DNA of 64,000 nucleotides from Pandoraea capi (lineage in GTDB: Bacteria > Pseudomonadota > Gammaproteobacteria > Burkholderiales > Burkholderiaceae): contig NZ_CABPRV010000002.1 of the NCBI RefSeq assembly GCF_902459735.1, positions 1 through 64,000 on the forward strand, written 5' to 3'. Of the stretch, positions 36,469-44,409 are shown in pieces; the first letter of the stretch is position 1; each line of letters starts with the position of its first letter. Position numbers and translations under genes: made by a program. The notes below the pieces were generated by a model, which saw nothing but the letters and a program-made list of their open reading frames with translations, did no database searches and was not told the DNA's origin.

Positions 36469-37914
36469 GTGACTGCCGCCACGCCCAACGACGCCGATTC
36501 GGCGAGCGCATCGTCTTCCTCCGGTTCCACCACATTGCCGCCCAAGGCCGCGCGCGTTCGCCGCTCGCAACCGCTCGGCAATCTCGGTCGCTGGGGGCGG
36601 CGGGTTGCACCTGCAATTGCGCGTCCCTTCGCACTGCTGGAGGTCCTGGGCCTCACGTTGCTTGCGTTACTGATCGCCTGGCGTCTGCGCCCCGACGATC
36701 CGTTACTGCTCGGCACTCAGTTCCCGTGGCTGTGGCTCGTCGTGCTCGTGGCGGCATTGCGTTACGGGTCGCTCGCCGGCGCCGCCAGCGGGGCGACGCT
36801 CATGGCGGCGTGGCATGTTCTGTACGGTCATGCGGGCGGCGCGTTCCCGATGGCGCATTTCGCCGGTGGTATGACGATGGCGCTCATCGCCGGCCATTTC
36901 TGCGACATCTGGTCACATCGGGCGCATCGCTCGCAGGGCATCAACGCCTACTACAGCGATCGTCTCGTGGCGATCACGCACAACCACTACCTGCTGCGCG
37001 TCTCGCACGAGCGTCTGGAGCGCGACTTGCTGGCGCGCCCGGTGACGTTGCGCGATGCGCTCACCCGTCTGCGCGACCTCACCGTTCGCCGTTCGGCCGA
37101 CGTGTACGGCGCGCCCGGTGGATTGCCGAACGCGCAACCGATGCTCGAATTCGCCGCGCTCACCTGTCAGATCGAAGTGGCTTCGCTGTTCTCCGTGCGC
37201 GGTGGTCGCCTGAGCGCGACGCCCATCGCCCGCGTCGGTGAGGGCTTCGAGCCTGACGCGCAGGACCCGCTCGTGCGCCACTGTCTGAGCGAAGGCACGC
37301 TGGCACACGTCAAAGCCGACGACACCGCCGGCGACAGCAGTCCTTATCTCGCGTGTGCACCGTTGATGGACGCTGACGGCGCACTCTCCAGCGTACTGAT
37401 CGTGCGCCGCATGCCCTTCCTGGCGCTCAACCACGACAACCTCCAGTTGTTGCTGGTGCTGCTCGCATACTACGCGGACGGCGTGGCCCATCAGCCCTTG
37501 GTGGCGGGGGTGAGGGCGTCCGTGCCGCAAGCGCCGTACGACTTTGCGCTAGAACTGGGGCGTCTCGCACGGCTCAAGCGTGCGAGCGGCATCGAGTCGT
37601 CGCTGGTGGCGCTGGCCTTCCCCCGTGGCGCGAGAGGCGACTCGTTGTTCGAGCAGACGGTGCGTCAGCGCCGCGCGCTGGACGCTCTGTGGACCATCGG
37701 CACGCCGCGCAAGCAGATCGCCATCGCGTTGATGCCGATTACGGACGAGCATGGGATCGACGGGTACCTGATGCGCGTCGAGACACTGCTGCGCCAGCAA
37801 TACGACGTCGACTTCCAGAGCGGGCATATCGCCGTGCATACCGCCCATATCGATGCGGACGCCCCCGGCGACGGGCTGCTCAAACTGATGGAGCGTTGCG
37901 TCGACCATGCCTGA
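36469..37914 (+). CDS. pelD: PelD, c-di-GMP receptor of Pel polysaccharide secretion
   Basis: PelD is an inner-membrane protein that binds c-di-GMP and switches on Pel synthesis. The 481-residue protein has a cytosolic N-terminus, four membrane segments around residues 50-150, a GAF domain (EFAALTCQIEVASLFSVRGG onward) and a degenerate GGDEF domain. The I-site-like RxxD (Arg402, Asp405 in RRALDALW) corresponds to Arg367 and Asp370 that bind c-di-GMP in Pseudomonas PelD. The start is a GTG without a clear ribosome site. It overlaps pelE by 8 bases. pelA, pelB and pelC are not upstream. Confidence 0.9.
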   Translation: MTAATPNDADSASASSSSGSTTLPPKAARVRRSQPLGNLGRWGRRVAPAIARPFALLEVLGLTLLALLIAWRLRPDDPLLLGTQFPWLWLVVLVAALRYGSLAGAASGATLMAAWHVLYGHAGGAFPMAHFAGGMTMALIAGHFCDIWSHRAHRSQGINAYYSDRLVAITHNHYLLRVSHERLERDLLARPVTLRDALTRLRDLTVRRSADVYGAPGGLPNAQPMLEFAALTCQIEVASLFSVRGGRLSATPIARVGEGFEPDAQDPLVRHCLSEGTLAHVKADDTAGDSSPYLACAPLMDADGALSSVLIVRRMPFLALNHDNLQLLLVLLAYYADGVAHQPLVAGVRASVPQAPYDFALELGRLARLKRASGIESSLVALAFPRGARGDSLFEQTVRQRRALDALWTIGTPRKQIAIALMPITDEHGIDGYLMRVETLLRQQYDVDFQSGHIAVHTAHIDADAPGDGLLKLMERCVDHA

Positions 37915-39037
37915 GCGTACGCCGGAACGCAGCGCCGCGAAACCTGCCTGGCGGCTAAGGCAGAACGGGGCTGCGCGCGGCATTCGCCTCTTGCAATGGG
38001 TGCTGACGCTGGCCCTTGCCGTGCTTGCCGCCACGGCGCAGTGGCAGGCCGTGCGGCTGGTGTTGCAGGGCGACGCCTGGGGCGTGCCCGCCGTCACGTC
38101 GGACGCCATGCCGTATGTGCTGGCCTGGCAGGCCGTCGCGGGCCTGTTCGCCGGCGCATTCATGACATTCGCGTTGCCGTCCGGCTACCGCGATCGGCGC
38201 GGCGTGTTCTGGCACATCGCGCTGGTGACATTTTTCCTGCCGGTGGCGGGCATGGTCGTCGTGATGGGCGTGTTGGCGATGGGCTATCTGTTTCCGTCGC
38301 CACGCGAGATGCCGAGCGCAGCGCGGGTGGCGGCGCCCGGGTTCGTTTCCCATCTGGTGACGCGTGTCCGGCACGGTGCGGGCATGCGCCTGCGTGCGCG
38401 ACTGCGCAATGTGCAGGGCGAGCGCGACGACCGGGTGGCGGCGTTGATCTCGGTGCAGGCGCTGCCATCGCGGGTGACGAGCGAGATCGCACGCGACCTG
38501 CTGGGCGACCCGGTCGAGGAGGTGCGTTTGTTGGCGTACGGCATTCTCGATGGGATGGAGAAGCGCATCATGCAGCAGATCTTCGCCATGCGCGACCGAT
38601 ACGCGGCCGCCGAGGACGACGATGAGCGCGCCCATGCCTGCGTGCGTCTCGCGCAGCTTTACTGGGAGTTGATTTACCAGAACCTGGTGCGCGGCGAGGT
38701 GCTGCGTTTCACGCTGGAGCGCGTGGAGCAATTCGCGCGAGAGGCGCTGGAGCAACACGAAGACGATGCCTCCATGTGGTACCTGCTGGGGCGCTGCGCG
38801 CTGCTGCGAGAGAGCCCGGACGTGGCCGAGATGCACCTGCGTCAGGCGCAGTTTCACAGCTTCCCGACCGAGCGCCTGCTGCCATGGCTGGCCGAAGCGG
38901 CGTTTCAGAAGCGTCGCTACGACCGCGTGTCGTATCTGCTGGGCGGACTGGGTGCCGGTGTGACGGGGGTCAAAGGCGAGGCCAGTGCCACGGCGTCGCC
39001 GGTCGTGCAACCCGCCGTACGTTTCTGGACACGATGA
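37907..39037 (+). CDS. pelE: PelE, membrane TPR-like protein of the Pel complex
   Basis: A 376-residue inner-membrane protein. Hydrophobic segments lie near residues 28-45, 68-90 and 100-125 (HIALVTFFLPVAGMVVVMGVLAMGYLF). The C-terminal half is helical with TPR-like units (ARLAQLYWEL-type and DDASMWYLLGRCALLRESPDVAEMHLRQAQ). PelE associates with PelD in the inner-membrane synthase complex. Start and stop overlap with pelD and pelF, so the set is translationally coupled. The family is variable, and the assignment leans on layout plus order. Confidence 0.85.
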   Translation: MPERTPERSAAKPAWRLRQNGAARGIRLLQWVLTLALAVLAATAQWQAVRLVLQGDAWGVPAVTSDAMPYVLAWQAVAGLFAGAFMTFALPSGYRDRRGVFWHIALVTFFLPVAGMVVVMGVLAMGYLFPSPREMPSAARVAAPGFVSHLVTRVRHGAGMRLRARLRNVQGERDDRVAALISVQALPSRVTSEIARDLLGDPVEEVRLLAYGILDGMEKRIMQQIFAMRDRYAAAEDDDERAHACVRLAQLYWELIYQNLVRGEVLRFTLERVEQFAREALEQHEDDASMWYLLGRCALLRESPDVAEMHLRQAQFHSFPTERLLPWLAEAAFQKRRYDRVSYLLGGLGAGVTGVKGEASATASPVVQPAVRFWTR

Positions 39038-40767
39038 GCGAGATGACCACCATGACCGCATTTCGTCACCAGGATATGCCCGAGCGCCCCCCGTCCCGTC
39101 GCACGACGGTGGCGGACGTCGCTCTCCTGCTGGAAGGCACGTTCCCTTACGTGCGTGGCGGCGTATCGTCGTGGGTCGACCAACTCATCCGCGCCTTTCC
39201 GGACCTGACCTTCGCCGTAGTCTTCATCGGCAGCCGCCGGAGTGACTACGGTGCGCCTGTGTATCCGATGCCGCCGAATGTGACCCATTTCGAGGCGCAT
39301 TACCTATACGAGACGTCCACGGCATTGCCAGACTCGGCGGCGCGGCCCGAAATGCGCGGCGGTGGGCCCACGTCCACCCACGGAAAGTCGAAAGGATCGA
39401 ACGCAGCCGACGCGGACGCATTTGCCCGGGTCGCCCGCTTGCACGATCTGTTTCGTCAGCGTCACGAAGAGGCGGCGGGTGGAGGCGAGACGGCGGAGTC
39501 CATGCGCGTGGACGGATTGCGCAGCATGCTCGAACATCTTCTGCCGATGCTGCGCGACGGCGAACCGCTCTCGCAGCCGACGTTTGCGCACAGCGAGCGA
39601 TCATGGGAGTTCATCACGCAGCGATACGAGCGTTTCTGTCATGACCCGTCGTTCACCGACTACTTCTGGACGATCCGGGCGATGCACAAACCGATCTGGC
39701 AACTCGCGCGGATCGCCGCCGACATGCCCGCCGCGAAGATGTACCACACGGTGTCCACGGGATATGCCGGGCTATTGGGCGCGATGCTGCGCATAGCGAC
39801 GGGACGCGCGCTGCTGGTGACCGAGCACGGCAGTTATACGAAGGAGCGCAAGCTCGATCTGCTGCAAAGCGAATGGCTGCGTGACAACCGTGGCCCCTTC
39901 GAGCGCGACATCTCTCGCGTGGGTTACTTCCAGAATCTCTGGATGCGGTTCTTCGAGGCCATTGGCCGCGTTTGCTACGACACGGCGGACGACATCGTGT
40001 CGCTGTACGAGGGCAGCCGTCAGCGGCAGATCGCAGACGGGGCGCCCGCGCACAAGACACGCAGTATCGCCAACGGCGTGGACATTGCCCGCTTTGCGGC
40101 ACTCAGAGCGACGCATCGCGAGCGGGCCGACATTCCGCCGGTCGTCGCCTTGATCGGGCGTGTGGTGCCGGTCAAGGACATCAAGACCTTCCTGCGCGCG
40201 GTGTTTCTGGCTTACCGCGCCCGTCCGGACGTGCAGGGCTGGATCGTCGGGCCGGACACGGAAGACCGGGCCTATGCGCAGGAATGCCGCGACCTCGCAG
40301 CCAGTCTGGGGATGGAGTATCAGGTGAGGTTCATGGGATATCGCGTCGTCGAATCGGTGCTGCCGCAGATCGGCGTGCTCGCGTTGTCGTCCGTCTCCGA
40401 GGCCCTGCCGCTGGTCATGCTCGAAGCAGCGGCTGCCGGGGTGCCGGTGGTGGCAACGGATGTCGGCGCATGTCGTCAACTGATCGAAGGCAACGATCCG
40501 GAGGACCGGGCGCTCGGACGCTCGGGACGCATCGTGCCGATGGCCGATCCGGAGGCGCTCGCCGCCGCCATCGTCGAGGTGCTGGAGCCCGATGCGTGGC
40601 ATGCGGCCAGCCGCGCGGGCATCGCCCGTGTCGAGCGGTCGTACCGGCTCGATACCCTGCGCGACGCCTACCGTGCGTTGTACCGGCAGTGGACGACCGA
40701 CGATGCCGCAAACGCCGGAGGCGCTGAACATGCCGGGCGTGCGTCCGGCACGGAGGGCGAGCGCTGA
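39034..40767 (+). CDS. pelF: PelF, cytosolic glycosyltransferase of Pel synthesis
   Basis: A 577-residue GT4-type glycosyltransferase that builds the Pel chain from UDP-amino sugars. The start is typical (DVALLLEGTFPYVRGGVSSWVDQLI), then LLVTEHGSYTKERK near 265, SIANGVDIARF, a GRVVPVKDIKTFL block, and the donor-site E-x7-E in SEALPLVMLEAAAAGVPVVATDVG. The ATG at 39034 overlaps the pelE stop as ATGA. It works with PelG and the PelD/PelE complex at the inner membrane. Confidence 0.93.
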   Translation: MSEMTTMTAFRHQDMPERPPSRRTTVADVALLLEGTFPYVRGGVSSWVDQLIRAFPDLTFAVVFIGSRRSDYGAPVYPMPPNVTHFEAHYLYETSTALPDSAARPEMRGGGPTSTHGKSKGSNAADADAFARVARLHDLFRQRHEEAAGGGETAESMRVDGLRSMLEHLLPMLRDGEPLSQPTFAHSERSWEFITQRYERFCHDPSFTDYFWTIRAMHKPIWQLARIAADMPAAKMYHTVSTGYAGLLGAMLRIATGRALLVTEHGSYTKERKLDLLQSEWLRDNRGPFERDISRVGYFQNLWMRFFEAIGRVCYDTADDIVSLYEGSRQRQIADGAPAHKTRSIANGVDIARFAALRATHRERADIPPVVALIGRVVPVKDIKTFLRAVFLAYRARPDVQGWIVGPDTEDRAYAQECRDLAASLGMEYQVRFMGYRVVESVLPQIGVLALSSVSEALPLVMLEAAAAGVPVVATDVGACRQLIEGNDPEDRALGRSGRIVPMADPEALAAAIVEVLEPDAWHAASRAGIARVERSYRLDTLRDAYRALYRQWTTDDAANAGGAEHAGRASGTEGER

Positions 40768-42143
40768 TGGCCGGGATCGGTTTTGAGTTGAGGCGTCTGC
40801 TGCGCAGCGATACGCTCTCGGGCACCTTTGCCGCCTACAGTTATGCGGGCATCATCAGCGCCGGGCCGCTGGTGCTGTCGATGGTCGGTGTGGTGCTCGT
40901 CGGTCTGATGAGTCTTGCGCAAGTGCATCCGCAATTGGTGTTGACGCAGTTTCAGGTGTCGGTGACGTATCTGATCGCGTCGAGCGTGATCGTCACCGGA
41001 CTGATTCAACTGGCCTTCACCCGGTATTTGAGCGATCGCCTGTTCGCGGGCGAGCCGCAGGCCGTCATGCCGTCTTTCAACGCCGTGACACTGGTCACGA
41101 CTGTCGTGCTCGGCGGCATCGGTCTGCTCCTCTCGCAGACCCTCTTTGCCGACCAGCCGCTGGCGTACCGGTGGCTGATGTGGATGGGATTCGTGCTGCT
41201 CGGCAATCTGTGGATCGTGGTGCTGTTCCTTACCAGTGTGAAGCAGTACCGCGTGATTCTCGGTATCTTCTGCGCCGGCTACAGCCTGACGGTGATCTGC
41301 GCAGTGCTGCTGGGGCGGTATGGCCTCACGGGCCTGCTGGGCGGTTTCGTCATCGGCCACACGGCATTGCTGCTCGGCTTTACCGTCGTCGTCGCCCGGA
41401 ATTACCGTGCGTCCACGTGGCTCTCGTGGGCGGTGTTCGTGCCGCGCAATCTTCGTCTGTCGCTCGTGGCGGTCGGCGTTTGCTTCGGACTGGGGATCTG
41501 GATCGACAAGCTGATGTTCTGGTGGTGGCCGGCCACGGGGATGAACGTCATCGGTCCGTTGCGCGCGGCACCGGTCTATGACCTGCCGGTATTCCTTTCG
41601 TACCTCTGCGTGATTCCCGGCATGGCGGTGTTCCTGCTGCGTATCGAGACGGATTTTGCGGAAGCCTATACGGGCTTTTTCGACGCGGTGCGACGCGGCG
41701 GCACCCTACGCCAGATCTCGGCGTCGCGTGTGTTGATGGTGCGTGCCGTGCGTACCGGACTGTTCGAGATTCTGAAGGTGCAGGCCGTGGTGACGCTGCT
41801 CGTCTTCGCGTTCGGCGACGATTTGCTCCGTTGGGTGGGCGTTCCCGCCGGACGGCAAGCGTTGCTGCGCATCGACGTCATCTCGGCCGGGTTGCAAGTC
41901 CTGTTGCTCGGCGTGCTCAACGTGCTGTTCTATCTTGACCGGCGGCGCGACGTGTTGCTGCTGACCTCGCTATTGGTAGTGCTCAACGCCCTGTTGACAT
42001 GGGGGAGTCTGCACTACGGGCCGGCGTCGTACGGATATGGCTTTGCACTGGCCCTGTCATGTGTCCTGGGGCTCGGCGCGTACCGGCTGTCGAGGCGTCT
42101 CGCAGCGCTCGAATACGACACTTACATGCGCCCGCATGCCTGA
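40767..42143 (+). CDS. pelG: PelG, Pel polysaccharide inner-membrane transporter
   Basis: A 458-residue membrane protein with about twelve hydrophobic segments, related to MOP-superfamily flippases. It starts MAGIGFELRRLLRSDTLSGTFAAYSYAGIISAGPLVLS, a typical PelG opening, and shows LFLTSVKQYRVILGIF and DLPVFLSYLCVIPGMAVFLLRIETDFAEAY. PelG moves the growing polymer across the inner membrane. Its start overlaps the pelF stop, and its end overlaps the broken epimerase gene by 8 bases. Confidence 0.92.
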   Translation: MAGIGFELRRLLRSDTLSGTFAAYSYAGIISAGPLVLSMVGVVLVGLMSLAQVHPQLVLTQFQVSVTYLIASSVIVTGLIQLAFTRYLSDRLFAGEPQAVMPSFNAVTLVTTVVLGGIGLLLSQTLFADQPLAYRWLMWMGFVLLGNLWIVVLFLTSVKQYRVILGIFCAGYSLTVICAVLLGRYGLTGLLGGFVIGHTALLLGFTVVVARNYRASTWLSWAVFVPRNLRLSLVAVGVCFGLGIWIDKLMFWWWPATGMNVIGPLRAAPVYDLPVFLSYLCVIPGMAVFLLRIETDFAEAYTGFFDAVRRGGTLRQISASRVLMVRAVRTGLFEILKVQAVVTLLVFAFGDDLLRWVGVPAGRQALLRIDVISAGLQVLLLGVLNVLFYLDRRRDVLLLTSLLVVLNALLTWGSLHYGPASYGYGFALALSCVLGLGAYRLSRRLAALEYDTYMRPHA

Positions 42144-43023
42144 AATATCGGGGGACGACGGGCTCGCTCCATGCGTCGAAGGCGATGCGTGTTCGGCAAG
42201 CGTCATGGACGACGTTTTCACGCGTTACCGTATCGACGGCGCGATCCACTTTGCCGCGCTGAAGTCCATCGGCGAATCGCTCGAGAAGCCGTCTCTTTAT
42301 TACCGAAACAATCTGGGCAGCTTGCTCACGCTCATCGAGACGATGGATCGTCACGATATGCGGCATCTGGTGTTCAGTTCATCGGCGGCCGTCTACGGCA
42401 ATCAGGCGACCGTGCCCGTCGACGAGACGGCGGCGCTTGCGACGGCCAACCCGTACGGCCATACCAAGCTCATGGCCGAGCAGATTCCCACCGACACGGC
42501 CAAATCGGATCCTCGCTGGCGCATCGGCGTGCTGCGGTACTTCAATCCGGTCGGTGCGCACGAGAGCGGGCTGATCGGAGAGGATCCGGGCGTCACCCCG
42601 AACAACCTGGTGCCGTTCGTCGCGCAGGTCGCCGTAGGCAAACAGCCGTTACTCAAGGTGTATGGCGGCGATTGGCCGACGCCCGACGGCACCGGGGGTC
42701 GCGACTACATTCATGTGGTGGATCTGGCACGGGGGCATCTGTCTGCGCTGGCGGGCCTGCATGCGCTCGACGCGGGGTTCACCGTGAATCTGGGCGCCGG
42801 GGCAGGGAGCAGCGTGCTGGATGTCTTGCGGGCGTTCGAGGCGGCCAGTGGCCGTCCGGTGCCATACGAGATCGTCGAGCGCCGCTCGGGCGACATTGGT
42901 GTCTCCTATGCCAACCCGGCCCGCGCACAGGCGTTGCTGGGCTGGCAGGCGCAGTACGATCTGGCGCAGATGTGCGCGGATCAATGGCGCTGGCAGCATC
43001 GCAACCCGGACGGCTATCGCTGA
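42136..43023 (+). pseudogene. Epimerase (GalE/PelX-like) lacking its N-terminus
   Basis: The frame encodes most of a UDP-sugar 4-epimerase: IDGAIHFAALKSIGESLEKPSLYYRNNLGS, the FSSSAAVYG serine block, the NPYGHTK Tyr/Lys pair, VLRYFNPVGAHESGLIGEDP, and GGRDYIHVVDLARGHL. The usual first 50-60 residues with the GxxGxxG NAD-binding fold are gone; homology begins near CVEGDACSASVMDDVF right after the pelG stop. Pel clusters can carry an epimerase (PelX) that supplies UDP-GalNAc, so this is probably a relic of that gene. Without the cofactor motif it should be inactive. A fragment starting at the ATG at 42136 would have 295 residues. Confidence 0.78.
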
Positions 43024-43339
43024 TCCGGCGTCGCCTGTGTCCATGGGCGCGCCATTGCGCGCGGCCCGGGCAGCCCCAGCTGATATACCCCTCGGGCATA
43101 TCGATATGCCTTAAATGACTCAGGGGACAAATGAAAGCTATTCCCAATTGGGGTAAAATGGTGGGGTTTTCCCGTCCATAACCGATAGTGCGTATACCTG
43201 ATGCGCCTGGAGTTCTGGCATCAGGGCCGTCAGGGATGGCCCGCGAGCGCGTCTTTCTGGCGATTCCGGCCGACATCGTTGTGTTTGTCGGTTTCGTCGA
43301 AGCGCAATGTCGCCGGCCTCCGTCACACGTCAAGTCAAT
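43024..43339. other. Gene-free stretch upstream of fpr
   Basis: No gene seen. It holds a 16-base palindrome (43095-43110), a CCCAATTGGG palindrome at 43143-43152 and a TAAAAT -10-like hexamer right after it at 43154-43159. It is the likely promoter region of fpr. Confidence 0.5.
43095..43110. promoter_or_regulatory. 16-bp perfect palindrome upstream of fpr
   Basis: GGCATATCGATATGCC reads the same on both strands. It lies about 230 bases before fpr and 70 bases after the broken epimerase. It could be an operator; no regulator gene is adjacent. Confidence 0.4.
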
Positions 43340-44110
43340 ATGAGCATTCAGAATCAACAAACCGTGTTGGAAGTCCATCACTGGACCGACACGCTGTTCA
43401 GCTTCAAGACCACTCGCGACGCTTCGTTCCGTTACGTCAATGGCCAGTTCACCATGATCGGGCTGGAAGTGGATGGCAAGCCGCTGCTGCGCGCCTATAG
43501 CATGGCGAGCGCGAATTACGAGGAAGAGCTGGAGTTCCTGAGCATCAAGGTGCAGGATGGTCCGCTGACCTCGCGTCTGCAAAACATCAAGCCGGGCGAC
43601 AAGGTGATCGTGGGCCGCAAGCCGACGGGCACGCTCATCGACGACAACCTCCTGCCGGGCAAGAACCTGTATCTGCTCTCGACGGGCACGGGTCTCGCGC
43701 CGTTCATGAGCATCATCCGCGACCCGGAAGTCTACGATCGCTACGAGCACATCATTCTGGTGCACGGCTGCCGCTTCACGAGCGAACTGGCCTACCGTGA
43801 CCTGATCACGCAGCATCTGCCGGAGCATGAGTATCTGGGCGAGTACATTCGCGACAAGCTGATCTACTACCCGACGGTCACGCGTGAAGAGTTCGAGAAT
43901 CAGGGCCGTATCACGGAGCTGGTCGAATCGGGCAAGATATTCACGGACATCGGTCTGCCGGAGTTCTCGCCGGAAAATGACCGCGTGATGCTGTGCGGCA
44001 GCCCGGCCATGCTCAAGGACACCCGCGAGCTGCTGGAAAAGCGCGGCTTCGTCGAAGGTCACAACCACGCACCGGGGCACTATCTGGTCGAGCGCGCATT
44101 TGTTGGCTAA
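43340..44110 (+). CDS. fpr: Ferredoxin/flavodoxin-NADP reductase
   Basis: A 256-residue FAD enzyme passing electrons between NADPH and ferredoxin or flavodoxin. The FAD motif is RAYSMASANYEEELEFLSIKV, the NADP side has LLSTGTGLAPFMSIIRDP and VMLCGSPAMLKDTRELL, and the C-terminus ends HYLVERAFVG as in subclass I bacterial FPRs. I start at MSIQNQQTVLEVHHW; an upstream Met would add 11 residues. Neither start has a good ribosome site. It stands alone with a strong terminator. Confidence 0.92.
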   Translation: MSIQNQQTVLEVHHWTDTLFSFKTTRDASFRYVNGQFTMIGLEVDGKPLLRAYSMASANYEEELEFLSIKVQDGPLTSRLQNIKPGDKVIVGRKPTGTLIDDNLLPGKNLYLLSTGTGLAPFMSIIRDPEVYDRYEHIILVHGCRFTSELAYRDLITQHLPEHEYLGEYIRDKLIYYPTVTREEFENQGRITELVESGKIFTDIGLPEFSPENDRVMLCGSPAMLKDTRELLEKRGFVEGHNHAPGHYLVERAFVG

Positions 44111-44157
44111 TCCATTCGGTTAGACCGTTCGAATGTTGCCGTAAAGAGATGCAGGAA

Positions 44158-44183
44158 AAGGCCGCTCATCGAGCGGCCTTTTT
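44158..44183 (+). terminator. Terminator of fpr
   Basis: AAGGCCGCTC and GAGCGGCCTT arms (10 bp) with a 3-base loop run into TTTTT. An A-rich stretch in front means the hairpin may also stop transcripts from the minus strand. Confidence 0.9.
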
Positions 44184-44207
44184 CGTTGTGTCGATCCTGC
44201 CGGTCTT

Positions 44208-44405
44208 TCAGGCGCCGATCAGAAATCCATCGCTGGCGTCCAGCCCCTGAAAGCGTTGCGTGCCGTCCTGGACGAAGAAGTTGGCCTGATTCGTGTAGCC
44301 ATAGCCGCGCTCGACACGGAACAGGGCCAGATTCGCGCCCCACGATTGCTTGTCCGCCTTCCAGCCCACTTCGTATTGCTTGCTCTTGAGCGGACAGTAG
44401 CCCCC
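44208..44405 (-). pseudogene. Remnant of a TonB-dependent siderophore receptor
   Basis: About 65 codons match the middle of the beta barrel of TonB-dependent siderophore receptors: LKSKQYEVGWKADKQSWGAN, LALFRVERGYGYTNQANFFV and QDGTQRFQGLDAS. After that the frame stops (FLIGA-stop) where a real receptor would continue for roughly another 200 residues, and the plug domain and first barrel strands are absent. It begins 4 bases beyond the stop of the PepSY gene. The remnant shows that a receptor gene of this iron locus has been almost wholly deleted. Confidence 0.78.
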
Positions 44406-44409
44406 GTCA

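Noticed and set aside
36469-36480. Search for an upstream ATG for pelD
   Set aside because: No in-frame ATG with homology lies upstream; the GTG is kept although its ribosome site is poor.
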